From assembly GCA_005406025.1 (NCBI GenBank), contig BGZK01000854.1:186001-250000 (forward strand): DNA of 64,000 nt, given 5' to 3'. Of the stretch, positions 1 to 11,789 are shown in pieces. How positions within the stretch are numbered: the stretch's first letter is position 1; each line of letters begins with the position of its first letter. The notes beneath the pieces were generated by a model. The model did no database searches. It saw nothing but the letters and a program-made list of their open reading frames with translations, and had not been told where the DNA came from. The position numbers were made by a program, and so were the translations under genes. The DNA comes from Eumeta japonica. Taxonomy: Eukaryota > Arthropoda > Insecta > Lepidoptera > Psychidae.

Positions 1-1507
1 ACAGTGAATCATGACTGTTCTCATGCGCGAAATGTGCAAACTTCGTTTTGAGCTTTGGAAGTTTCATCTTTATCTTAGAATTTTCTTACGTATACCCAAT
101 TGTAATTTTCGCTCTTTCTTCTTAGGGGCCGTCGGGTATAAAATAGTTTAAAAATATTTGGATTATATTTTTAAATATACTGGCGTACCGGGCGGTTGAC
201 ACAAAAAAACCAAGTTGATCTTAAAAATACCCTTTAAGGTCGAATTGAATATCACCATTGGATACTTCGTTGAAAGTTACATAAGAAATGACCTTGATCT
301 TTTTTAAAACTACTTTCCCTGGCAAAATATGCAGCCGTCCCGGGACTTATTGACACTCGGTATAGACCAGCTTCTATATATCATTGAAAGATTTAAGTTC
401 TATATGTTTCTCGATTTTCATTTCTTTTCAATGTCATGAGACTATCTGTAGTTGACTAATAATTGAAAAAGAAAAAGGCTTTAGCTTGCATAGGAAGTCT
501 CAAGTATGTACATAAGGCTTCAGTCGTAAGTGAACACCGATGTGTATATATACATATATACAGTAAGCGTAACACGAAACCGACTGATTGGGGAGTGCAC
601 GACCGAGAACTTTCAAGCAACGACGAAGGCGAACGAGAGGGTACGTTGTGTCAGCCACATTTGCTCAATTCGTCGTTAGACACGTAAGACGTTTCATCGA
701 GCGTATTTATTATTTGTTTATTAATATTTAAGGGTATTTATATAATGCAAATGGAGCAACAACATGCAATGTGACTAATACAGTAGTGTTTTGAATTTTC
801 GTTGTGTAAAATATTTATAATTGTATATTTATTTTACTTACTTATTTGAAATAATCCATATCGTTGATGAGAAATTTCATATTCAGGAATTAGTCTTATT
901 TTATAATTAAACAGATTTGGAAAGTCATTGCATCTTGTGTTGCTAATTTTCTGCAAATAAAATAATTTCGGGGTAAAATTGTGGTTGTAGGTTTATCAAA
1001 TTTCAATCACCTCATTCCTGAGGTGTACCCTCCCACAAACTTTTTATTTGAGATTGACGGGTTTGGATCTTGACCCTTCACGCTAGCCTGGTGCGGCCTG
1101 TGGGGCTGCTAGCATCCCTTACAACTAATCTTATGAGTATCGCATTGATAACGATCAAAGACTTAATTCTCTTACTTAATTTATGTTTAACTTATGTCTT
1201 CGCGATGTTAAGCCAGCCGTATTAACCACTAACCTACCATTATCACACTAAATACTTTGATAGTTTACAGCATGTAAAGCATTCTTTGGATAAAATTCTT
1301 ATTAAGAAGTGACATAAGCATAACTTTTTAGTGTCATTAATTTATAAAATAATCATTCTAATAGACAATAACTTGTGATTGCTAATAATATTAAATAATT
1401 TTTGTAAAAGAACCGTAAACTATTAGATATTGAAAGAAAATATATAGTAAATATTTTTTTCAATTAAATTTTCAATTCTTAATAATTCCATTTTTACGCC
1501 TATTTAT
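1..1507. other. AT-rich intergenic sequence, no gene recognised
   Basis: No protein family or RNA gene is recognisable here. A somewhat GC-richer patch at about 500-690 has a 74-codon open frame from 463, but its translation resembles nothing I know and its codon use is not gene-like. The patch at about 1010-1120 looks like decayed repeat sequence. Inference only. Confidence 0.4.
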
Positions 1508-2027
1508 CATAGCTTTTATCGCGGGCTTTGAGTGCGGCGACCGAATCAAGAAATTCCGTAACTAAAATAAAACCTAACACCCCCACTCCTACCATGTAGC
1601 TCGGCCGAGCGTTCGCTTAACATGTATGTATGTGGTACGACTGTACGAAACTCGCACAAGCACACATCGAGACGAGCTGCTCCGAAATCGGACGAATACG
1701 TAAGCAGCTGTTTGTGAGAAAGTATATAGGTGTATAGGTATCTACCATATCTTTATAATGCCACAGTCACCGCATGTGCCCCAAAGTATACATGTATACA
1801 TAGGTGCACCTATGTACAACAGTGAGTAACAGTTGCTGGTGAATAGCTATATGCGTAAAATTTGTGTATAAAGTGTTTTAAATATGAATAAACAAAGTGC
1901 ATTCATTAATGAAGAAAGTGATGAAAAATTTAAATTAATATCAAAGAAAAAAAACTGCATAAATAAATAAGTAATTATAATTGCATAAATTGATAAAAAA
2001 TACTATGCAATCGCTTTACCGCGGTAG
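1508..2027 (+). repeat. Dispersed/tandem repeat, copy 1 (MITE-like)
   Basis: First of two related copies lying head to tail, 624 bp apart. Both begin 'CATAGCTT' followed by 'TATCGC', share a block ending 'CTAACACCCCC', share a later block around 'GACGAGCTGCTCCGAAATC', and end with 'ACTATGCAAT.GCTTTACCGC'. The ends contain the near-palindrome CTATTGCATAG, suggesting short terminal inverted repeats. No coding capacity is visible. It is most likely a non-autonomous transposon; the family is not identified. Confidence 0.6.
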
Positions 2028-2127
2028 TTTTTCTTTCGTGTTAGTCAAATTTTCATTGGAATCACAAATTTTTAAGTCTCATAATTTTTTAACTGCTTTT
2101 ATTGTTCACTTTACAAGTTTTTAAGCT

Positions 2128-2893
2128 ATTGCATAGCTTCTATCGCTGGCCTTGAGCGTGGAGACCGAATCCAGAAATTCCGTAACGAAAATAACCTAAC
2201 ACCCCCCACTCCGACCGGCACAGCGGTGATACTTTTTACTTTTGCCATCTATCGATGAATAGCAGAACTTTTAATGACTTTTTTGAAATATTATGCTTGT
2301 CTCTTTAGTTCGGCAACTCGCCTCTAGGTGGCATTGGTTGTCTCGGTACATGCGTAATCCCCGTCTTCGTCCCGCAATCTGGTGACTCATGCCTGCTTAG
2401 AGTTTCGGCGTTAGGACACCTCCTTTTTGTATTTACTTCATGGTACGACTCTACGAAGCTCGCACGAATCGAGACGAGCTGCTCCGAAATCGAACGAATA
2501 CGTAATCAGTTGTTTGTGAGAAAGTATATAGGTGTATAGGTATTTATCATCTATGTACAACAGTGAATATCTGTACTCGTATAATTTGTGTACAGTGTTT
2601 TAAATATGAATAAACAAAGTGCATTTATTAAATTATATATTCAATGATAAATATTCCTGAATAAGCTACATGTACATATTGTAAGATAATAAAAATATTT
2701 TGAACAATATTAACTTCTCATTTATTTAATAAAAGGAAAAAAATTGTTTTCTTATCAGTCACCACGCTCAAAAAGTATAACTTGAATTAATATCAAAGAA
2801 AAAAAAAACAAAGGAAAAAAATACTGCATAAATAAAATAAATAAATAGTTGCATACGTTGATAAAAAATACTATGCAATAGCTTTACCGCGGC
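2128..2893 (+). repeat. Dispersed/tandem repeat, copy 2 (MITE-like)
   Basis: Second copy of the element at 1508-2027, about 245 bp longer. The extra segment (about 2217-2440) lies between the 'CTAACACCCCCCACTCC' block and the 'TACGA.GCTCGCAC' block, so copy 1 is internally deleted relative to copy 2 or the reverse. The ends carry CTATTGCATAG / CTATGCAATAG in inverted orientation. Confidence 0.6.
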
Positions 2894-5800
2894 AGTCCCC
2901 GAGTGCCACACGTTTGGTTTTTAAGATATTAAGTAGACATGATGACAAAGATGGAATTATATTTGCTATTAAGGTGGACAGTAGTAATCAAATGACCTTC
3001 AGAATTTGTTCTTCCGTGGATGGCTACAGGCTCTCTCTATAGATTTTGCTTTCTATAATGAACTTGCATTTTATATTCAGCCCCCGGCTTTGCCTGCCTG
3101 GACATAGAATGTGTTATACATTGTACAACTATGCTGTCAATTCCAATATCATTCCCGCTTTCAAATTTTCCTTTTTTTTTTAATAAGTCGAGCACTCCGT
3201 GGTTATAATCGAGTGCAGATTTTTTTTTTCTTTTTCTTTTGAACTTTGTTGTTCGTTCGCATCGTGGCGCCTATGGGCCGTCTATGCAAGCAATTATTGT
3301 TTTTCTATATTAACTTTTTGAACTTAAGTGAGGATAACTTTTTTTATATAACCGATTTAAATGAAATAAAGCCTATACTCTGCTCCTGGCCAAACTCTAT
3401 CTACCCTTGAAAAGGTTCCATCACACGTATCGCATCGGTGTGGGACCGCTTGAATTTATTTTGCCAAGCAAGTTTTAATTTTGCGATTACTCCTAAGATA
3501 TTAATTGAAATTGTTTGGTGTAAAGGGAAATTATTATTTGCATAAAATGCTTAAGATAGCTAACATGTTAAATAGATAAAGATTAATGTCGCATTTAAAT
3601 AGCTTCCCAATTACCATATCACATGAGACCATATTTTTGAACACTGAAATGGCTATAGCAAGTTATTCTTAAAAGTTAGACATTCGCCATTGCTGGCTTT
3701 TCTGTAAACATAAAAAAAAGGAATTCCACCATACAATTTCAAAGAGATTAGCTAGCGCTTTCGAGAAAATTCTGTTGGTTGGATTTTTTTCAACATCGTC
3801 AACAATCATTATCGTATTTGAATAAATTTACAGAAAACATTAATGAGTTATATACATAAACCTTCCTCTTGAATCACTACGTCCATCGGTGTAAGCTGTA
3901 ATGGAAACACGGTAGTTTTTGAGTTTGCCGCGTTCAGATAGAAAGGCAGACGTGGCGGAGGGACCTTGCCATTCATCACGACCTAATAGTCTCATAACCT
4001 CGCCCAGTTGAATCTAATATTTGGCCATCAATAGTTTGAGTACTTTCTACTACCAATTGGTATTGATTAATAAATACAATGCAGGCGCTTTGCTTGTATA
4101 GCTTTTAAGCTTCTGTAGTAAATTCTTCATTACGTGGTTTGTGTGACACACTTGACAAATAAAAGAACACTAAACTGACTATGGAACTCTTGATCCAAAT
4201 TTGACTTCACTTGCCCAATTTTTCAATTTTAGTACGTAAAATAGACAATTTTATGCAATGACGCTCTGATTTTGTCGGCGCCAATTAGATGATCACACAC
4301 AAAAGGCAGCGTGTGTAAGGTAATGGTAGGATATGATTATTAGGTGTTGTCAACAGCTGTTCCAGATGGTGTAGTTGAATACATATTTGTGTAATATATT
4401 TATCTAATGCACGTAATAGGTTGTCTTGTATTGATTCTTCTGTTTGTATAGTAGAATGGTTGTATAAGTACTCACACAAATAGAATACAAATGTATTGTA
4501 TTCTGTTTATGTATGTATATAAATGTAAAATTGCAACAACCAATAATAATAAATTTGTTTTGTTTTCTGTTAAACAAGTCAAAATAATAAAAAAAAATCA
4601 TTTTATTGTTACAGATTATTTTTCAAGTCTTTTTGGTTCATAAATAAAGTTTGATTTTGTATAATTTCATGGAGTTAGCAGTATATAATAAGTTGGTTCT
4701 ACTAACAGCCAGATTGGTGCAAGTGAATACTTTAAACCAACCAATGCTCAGTCGCGTTCATCATATAATATGCAATGTCTAAAAATGAAAAGCTAGTTAT
4801 TTTGAAATGAACATGAGCGAAAAACTATTAAGTATAGATCTATAATTTTAGTCGGCACCTCAGCAGATAAATCCTAATAAATATGCATAATCATCACTGC
4901 CTGAGAGGGCAGGGCTTACAGTGCGACTACATATTTCTGACTTATTCGCACATGTGCGAACGAAACGAGGGCGTACTATAGTCCAAATGTTGCACTGTGT
5001 AGTTTTGCCTGAACCTTTGTGTACTATAATTAACTCACTCTCTATATGTTCACAATTTTATAATATTTAGGATTGAAATGTGTAAAAAAACAAATAATGA
5101 TATAAATAATTTATAATGTAACAAATCAGGTAGGTGTTAAGACTTGAAGCAGTAGTTGGACTTCTATCAGGGTCGCTACAGATTCGCTAGGAAATGCCAT
5201 TTGTCCACTGCAACAAAAAGAAATAAAAAGTTACCTACATTATTTATGAGTGAAACACAATTATACACCTTTGGAATGCTTTAATATTTGTGTGGCTATA
5301 AAAGGGCAGACCATGCTCTATTAACTATGGATTTACAAGTTTAAAATTATTTGAATGTTCAAACAATCTTATTGCAAACTAACTTCCAAATATTTATCTA
5401 ACTTATCTTACACTATTAAACGAGCAATTCTTGTATATATAGATATATTTCCACAATGATCTCACAAATGTTTCTAAAGATTGCCAAGAAAACTTTTTAT
5501 TATGATAAAGGTTTGCTTTTCAAGATAATCTATATAGGTGTCTTCCCCAGAAAAAAATGATTTTACACAAGTAATATTCTATATGTTGTTTACAGAACCA
5601 TCTTGCATGATTTTGAAGTATTTGCATTGTTGCTATGCTTTCGGTTCTCAATAACAATACAATACAAACTACAAATGGTACTACATAATTGTAAGCTACA
5701 AACACAGTAGTTGCAAATATTTATTAGCAAATAGTGTTGCTTGTGAATATTTGCAATTTTTCCTGAGCAATATTCCCATGTTTCTATAAGTTATTTATAT

Positions 5801-6095
5801 TCTCATGGCAAACTTTAAAGATTCCGAAGAATCAATTTATTATGATTGCAGCCATAGCGTATCAGTTTCAAATTAATTTATTTACATTTAATAGAATGTT
5901 AATATATGTTAACATTCTTAAATAACTTAGATGTTAATATTATTAATAAATAGAATGTATATTTTTATATATATATAATATAGGACTCGTATACTTCTCA
6001 TTGGGAATTATTTACTCTTATAGTAAAAGTAATAAAACCATTAATATAATCGACTATTTCTGCAAAAAATATTGATTGATGTGACAAATTAAATG
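2894..6095. other. Intergenic region, no confident gene
   Basis: AT-rich. The minus strand at 4285-4601 has two overlapping 64-65-codon frames with no recognisable domain. Also on the minus strand, a good acceptor (T-rich tract, then TTGCAG) near 5208 is followed by about 25 open codons before a stop; this could be a terminal exon, but no partner exon was found. A fragment near 3080-3105 resembles the 'CTTCGCC.GC.TAGACATAGAATG' end of the dispersed family described at 22010. Confidence 0.35.
5877..5882 (-). terminator. Candidate polyadenylation signal of the pyrophosphatase gene
   Basis: AATAAA on the minus strand about 214 nt downstream of the pyrophosphatase stop codon (6096-6098). A second AATAAA lies at 5836-5841. 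The choice between them is inference; no transcript data are available. Confidence 0.4.
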
Positions 6096-9000
6096 TCAAG
6101 GTATTATTAGGTGAGTTGGAACTTTCAGAATTTGGGGCTCTGGAATTTGCTTACCACTAGATGGGAATGGTTGTGCAAGGCCTTTAGAAGGTGCCTTAGC
6201 GAGAATGGCGGCCGCCTCAGTTGTTTCTATGCGATCTGGGCTGCCTTCCACGTTCACATTGGTACTGTACAGGAAAGGACAAAATATATTATAGATAGCT
6301 TTTAAATCAGTGGGATATATTGATTTGTCTTATGGAGGATACGTCTTACCGGCAGATGTCAGATGGCGCCCCATCGGCGGAAATCATAGTGCGCCAGAAC
6401 TCGTGCACTTCATCGATGATCCGGTATGCGAACGCGGCATCTTTCGCTTCGCCTCCGAATGCGAACTCGTTAGGTGGTTTACCATCAGGTATTTTGTACA
6501 GCCGGAACCACTCGACGCTGGCGCGGAGTAAGCCCGGGCAGAGACGTTCTACATCGTTAACATCGTTCAGCGACCCTGCGAGGGGATCACGAATGTCTAT
6601 TGCGATCAGTTTCCAGTCCGTTTCACCTTCATCTAATAATGCAAGTGTACCGAGAACTTTAACCTGTATGACTTCACCACGAGAAGCAACACGTTCACCG
6701 ATTTCGATCACGTCGATAGGATCATTGTCTCCTCGCGCTTGCGTACTAGGGTCCACATGCTGTGGATTTTCCCATGTCTGTGGCAGTGCACCATAATTCC
6801 AGATGTAACCCCGGTGTGGAAATACATTGGCGACATACCGCAACGCGCCTTTTTTAACATCCTGACGGATAGGGTTAAGTGGCTCGGCGAGACAAATTTC
6901 CATTTTCGCATTAGTCCAACGCGGCACTTCAACGAGCATGTTGAGAATGCGTTTCTCACGGTCAGCCCAAAGTGGAATGTCATGCATAGCTGAAATGGGT
7001 CCAGATGCATCCTCTGCAAAATTATTAAAACTATTTTATATTAAAACATTTACTCCATTCAGCTGGCAGTGGGCTACATATATATTGTATGTATTTCTAT
7101 GTTCAATTTATTAATTACAAAATCTAATTTATGTGTATAAAAGAAATATTCTTTTTATATGTCAATATAGTCATCTTGTACTGATTTTCTCTTCAATCAT
7201 CAATCAATAATTATAATTTAAATTGAACATCAACTTCCTTAAGTGTAATGATACGATAACATTTAACATCAAGTGTACGATGATGTTTAATTCGCGTTAT
7301 CATATTTGCGATATCGCACGCGCCCTTGTCGCCGTCTCTTACATAACAGGTCCTCTAATGAAAGTATTACAAATCCAATGTCAATGTTGCAAATGTCCCA
7401 CCTCATATATTTTTAATAATAATGTTGACGGTATAATATTTGATTACTTATCTCTAACATAAAAAGTGTTATAGCTTTCTTTGACTTCTATGACAACACA
7501 TAAGTATCTGTGTTTTGTCCATATAAGTATGAATTTGTATCTAGCGATTTATGTTAGTGTTATTCACAGGTTTTTCTACATTTTAAATCTATTCTAATAT
7601 GAAAATTATATATTACAAAAATGTAGATTAGTTAGTAACAAAAATTAGTAGTTATTTCATCACTAGAAAAATTAGATTCCACCATCCCATTTGAAGGTTA
7701 AAATGTATGGGAATAAAGAGTCAATAAAATGGTTTTCAGCTACCCTTAAATTTCTATGATTAGTACTGTAATGACCATAAACACAACGGAAAATAAATCA
7801 TTTTATCTGAGTACAACGCCACCGAGTAGTTACTTAAGTCATTATATTCAAAATGGTGTTTCGAAATGAAACATTTTTTATAATTCCTACATCTTAATAT
7901 TTATTATTAATCAAAAAACTATTGTAAGTAATTTCTTCTACATCACAATCGATTCAACCTCCTTCACTTCCTGCATCCAATAAGTAGCTATTATATCTCT
8001 TTAAAAATTAGTCGATTTCTAATATCCTACTATCTAAAATAACTCTAAAATACTATAATCATAGAAGCAACTTGTGCATAGCCGCCAACAATAACTTGTA
8101 ACTCTGTTTTACATTGAAAATAAAACAACAAACAACATTACACTAATGTACAAATTACAACTAAGTAATAAAAAAATATATACAACATCCAAAAATAGTA
8201 TTGTGAAATTTAAATGACCGTTAAGTTTTAGAAATGTAGTAGAAACAATTAGTTTTGTCAACACGTGTTAAAATATGAAATCCTAGTTTTAAGAGTGGTA
8301 AAAATATTATATTTATGTCTGTGATAAATGAAATATTTAATATTTCAATTTGTAATTTTGATACTTTTTAAAGGTGTCCTAGATATAATGATTAAATGAC
8401 AGTAAGATTATATTTTTATACCATCCTGTTAACTAAAATTTCATAAGATCCAAATTTCATTTGTAGGGATTTGAAATTGCATTCAAAATATTTATAAAAT
8501 GACAATCTGAAATACAAAAAAGACATACTTTGTTTCTCTAGATAAATATAACTCTAAACAATATATTTCAATGTCAAAATGCAAAAATTATGACAAAACA
8601 ACATCCATTAAAAGGGACAAATTTTTAATAATCTACTTAATTAAAGAATTATCAGATTAATTGAATATGAAGAAAAAAGCATGATTAAAATAAATTCCTT
8701 GATCAATATTTTGACCGTGATTATTTATATTATTAAAATTAATTATTGTACACTTAAAAATAGTAAATGAACAAATTATGTTGTATACGATTGTATCTTG
8801 AACTTTTACTTTACAAAGCTAGCGAAATGCATTTGAGTAAAAGTAGGCATGATGCTATCAAGATTTGAACTTTCTCTGCTTTGATAACTGATTTTATTGA
8901 ATGCTAAACAAGTTTTTAAATAGGTAACTTTCACTTTTGAATAATATTTTTTAAAATGGTAGGTAGGTATGCGTATATTCAAAATTTTTAGATTAGGTTA

Positions 9001-9980
9001 GTGTTACTTATATATAGATATATAACTAACACTATAATAGTTATCTCTAACAATCCAGTTATAACAAACATTTCTAAATGAAATTTGTTATAATATAGAA
9101 TTTCATAAATAAACAATACAACCAAGTTTAATTTTAGTATTGGTGGGTATACAAATAAATATTTTTAATTCATAATGTATTCGCTTGTTAGTTCCCTAAT
9201 ATGCTTTTATGATTTATAAAATTTTATTGTAAGTAGTATTAGAAATAACAGGATTTGTCCAAAAGCTTGATTAAAACTATTAGACAATGTAAATACTAAA
9301 CAACGAATAGTATGTTAATTAGAAAAATCATTGGTTTAAAATATGATTAACCAATTTAATTATTATACTAGGTAATTCTGGATATTTATATTTGGTGAAC
9401 ATAACTATCTAAATAATATAAATATACTTTTAAATTTAGAATATCCATTTAGATTCCACTAGAAAGAGTAGTCTTAAAACTTGAGATTAAAAAAAAAAAT
9501 ATTGTTGTTAATTTAAAAAATAAAACAACAGAGGATGGTTAACTTTATATATTTCGTTGATTTGTGTAATTTTATTACGTTCAGATTCATTAATGGTATA
9601 TATTGTTTCCTTCTCTTTATTTACCAGTTTCAGGGAAGAACTTATTTTTAGACAACCTTACAAGTGATTTAAACATGAAGAAATATTGTTAAAATTTATT
9701 TCAATCGGCACTAATAGTAATTAATTCTGAACTTACTGATGAAGACCCGGTAATCCGGCGAATATGGAGAGCCTCGTTCTTCTGCTACGTACATTTTGGT
9801 TTGCGATTTGATGAAGGGTACTTTGTATTGCTGAACTGGAGGCGTACAATAATGCGCTTTAAAGTCTATTAGTGACGAGACACGTACGACACGTCTCAAA
9901 GCAACCGGCTGACACGCGCACGAAGACGAAGGCGACCACGGCAACACCCGGAAAACAATCGCGCAACGTGACATTGACAT
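6096..9980 (-). CDS. Nurf-38: Inorganic pyrophosphatase (soluble, family I), three exons
   Basis: Hydrolyses pyrophosphate to two phosphates with Mg2+; the Drosophila homologue is also the NURF-38 subunit of the NURF chromatin remodeller. Exons in transcript order are 9980-9737, 7013-6350 and 6264-6096, joined in phases 1 and 2, giving 358 residues. Donors are GTAAGT and GTAAGA; acceptors are TTTTGCAG and TGTACAG. The family signature DNDPIDV is at residues 177-183. Expected active-site residues are present: K118 and E120 (AKMEI), K135-K136, R140, Y155, D177, D179 and D182. The core from Met63 is 296 residues, close to the usual eukaryotic length. Residues 1-62 are Arg-rich and nearly free of acidic residues, like a mitochondrial presequence. 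Intron 1 is 2.7 kb and AT-rich. Identification is firm; start choice is less certain. Confidence 0.95.
7014..9736 (-). other. Intron 1 of the pyrophosphatase gene
   Basis: A 2,723-bp, very AT-rich interval between the N-terminal exon and the catalytic exon. It starts with GTAAGT and ends with TTTTGCAG on the minus strand. I see no gene, conserved block or recognisable transposon end inside it. Confidence 0.85.
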
Positions 9981-11224
9981 TTAAAGGAATTTAATTTTTT
10001 TTCGAATGAGCCCTCTGACTGTCATAGACTTTGATCATAGATTTATTTAAAGTCCAAAGTTGATTTAGAAATAATATCTAGCATTTTAGAAAAGTCTAAC
10101 CTATGACATATACATTTTATTTTGTTTTAATTATAGTAATGAATAAATGATTAGATACACGAATAATAAGAGAAGGAAAATAAAATTAATTCAATATGAT
10201 TTTAGATAGTAATTTTCATAATGCCATGGAAAAAGAAATAGACAAATAGAGAAACTAAATAGGCAAAGGACACTACATTATACAACAATTTTTACTAAGA
10301 TGATATAGAATTATAAACGTTCTTTGCATTTGTAATCTATAGATTATTTTGTATTGAATTAATTGTATAATTGATTATCGATTGTTATCGTTTCATTTTA
10401 TTTTAGAATCGATTTTTTTCTAAAAGTCTTATAGATAATTTTCAGTTTGTGAGAAACAAATTTTTATTACTTTAGACTTCCGAATTTAAAATAGAAACAT
10501 GACCAAAGTGGGAGTCAAATCTTGCATAGGAGATTTGTACCATCAAACAAAACGTTGGAAAAACAATTTGCAATGGTACTAAGTTTAGATCAAATACGTA
10601 TCACACTTATTCCCTGTGAATTTGACACACGCAATCAAAACTAATATCGCCATAAACACGTGCTTCTGGATCAGATATGTCACGTACAAAAATTACTATG
10701 TTTGCCCATAGGTGATAGCGATTAATTACTATGATGGATTGGATGGATATGATATGGATGGATGGATGCAACTAAAAAAGTATAGTTCAGAGAAATTCGC
10801 TAGATGGCGCTAGTAATAAAATTATCTCAAAAATTGTAGTTGTAGATATACTCTCACAGATATTTAACATAGATAATTTAATATTGAACGTATTATAATA
10901 TTGAACATATAGCACCAAATAAAAAAATGATTACACAAAAAAATATGAAAAGCATTTGATCCTGCACGCCATCTCTGAAATTTCTCACTATTTTGAGCAT
11001 AAAGCATTCAAAAAAGCAAAAAAATTGGGTGCCTGTACTTATGTACGCGCCTGAGAAGTTATACTTCTTTGGCATCATTAAAAAATAGTTTTTAATTGCA
11101 TACAAATAATTAATTACAATAAAATAATAAAAAGACTGGAAAAGGATAGTCAAAACTATCAATAAAGTTCAATTTAATTTTTAAAAATTAAAAAAAATAG
11201 TTATTTATTTTCTTAAATTAAGTG
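9981..11224. other. Upstream region of the pyrophosphatase gene, AT-rich
   Basis: The promoter of the minus-strand pyrophosphatase should lie just above 9980, but no core element is distinct enough to call. A short degenerate GGAT microsatellite lies at about 10731-10770. From about 10893 the sequence joins the inverted-repeat cluster that follows; the block 'GAGAAGTTATACTTCTTT' at about 11050 recurs in that cluster. Confidence 0.4.
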
Positions 11225-11246
11225 TAACATAAATTCTCTTATTACG

Positions 11247-11326
11247 CTTTGAATTCAAATTCGACATTCGAATGAATGAAATGATTTTTACCATGATTCG
11301 AATGAATGTCGAATTTGAATTCAAAG
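11247..11326. repeat. Inverted repeat, 23-bp perfect arms
   Basis: Arms at 11247-11269 and 11304-11326 are exact reverse complements (left arm starts CTTTGAATTC), separated by 34 nt. This is the first of three adjacent foldbacks and is probably the terminal or internal part of a foldback-type transposon. Confidence 0.75.
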
Positions 11327-11404
11327 TGGGCAGCTTCAACATGTTAATTTTGTATTACATTGATGCGCGCGCATCTTAAAATTTCACTCTCAACATTTTT
11401 TCAT

Positions 11405-11443
11405 AACGCGACTCTTTAGTCACGTTATGAAAAGAGTCGCGTT
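11405..11443. repeat. Inverted repeat, 13-bp perfect arms
   Basis: Arms AACGCGACTCTTT (11405-11417) and its complement (11431-11443) flank a 13-nt loop. The flanking TCATAACG / CGTTATGA pair can form a competing hairpin, so two alternative foldings are possible. Confidence 0.7.
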
Positions 11444-11483
11444 ACTTTTGAAGTTATACTTCTTTAAGTATAACTTCAAAAGT
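11444..11483. repeat. Inverted repeat, 17-bp perfect arms
   Basis: Arms at 11444-11460 and 11467-11483 are exact reverse complements with a 6-nt loop. The arm contains 'GAAGTTATACT', also found in the block at about 11050, which links these foldbacks to one decayed element. Confidence 0.75.
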
Positions 11484-11569
11484 TGAATGGAATTTAATTT
11501 TTTTTCACAAAAAAAGTACAATAGATTAGCCAAACAATCTCCATGTTACGCCACTTTGAGAATCTAAAC

Positions 11570-11781
11570 TAGGTATGGGCAACTTTTGACATGTTGTGGG
11601 CCAAACTTTAGTGTACAAATGCGTCCGCGGGCCGCGTTCAAAAGTAGGTGCATTTTAAAGTAGTGTTCATGATTTTTAGCGATAGATATCAGACATGAAA
11701 TTTTTAAAAATGTCTCGCGGGCAGGATCAAACCTTACAGCGGGCCGGATGCGGCCCGCGGACCGGCTGTTGCCCACATATG
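11570..11781. mobile_element. Non-autonomous hAT element (MITE), 212 bp
   Basis: The element is bounded by a perfect 8-bp target-site duplication, ATCTAAAC, at 11562-11569 and 11782-11789. Its ends are imperfect inverted repeats sharing TGGGCAAC (left TAGGTATGGGCAAC, right end read inward CATATGTGGGCAAC). Subterminal 'GGGCC' and 'GCGGCCCGCGG' blocks are typical of hAT MITEs. No transposase is encoded. The 8-bp duplication is the class-defining feature seen directly. Confidence 0.85.
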
Positions 11782-11789
11782 ATCTAAAC

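Noticed and set aside
4285..4601. Two overlapping minus-strand frames of 64-65 codons
   Set aside because: No recognisable domain, ordinary AT-rich composition, and no credible splice partners.
5120..5212. Possible terminal exon on the minus strand after a good TTGCAG acceptor
   Set aside because: About 25 open codons with no upstream exon or homology; not enough support.
6320..6796. 158-codon plus-strand frame
   Set aside because: Antisense shadow of the pyrophosphatase catalytic exon.
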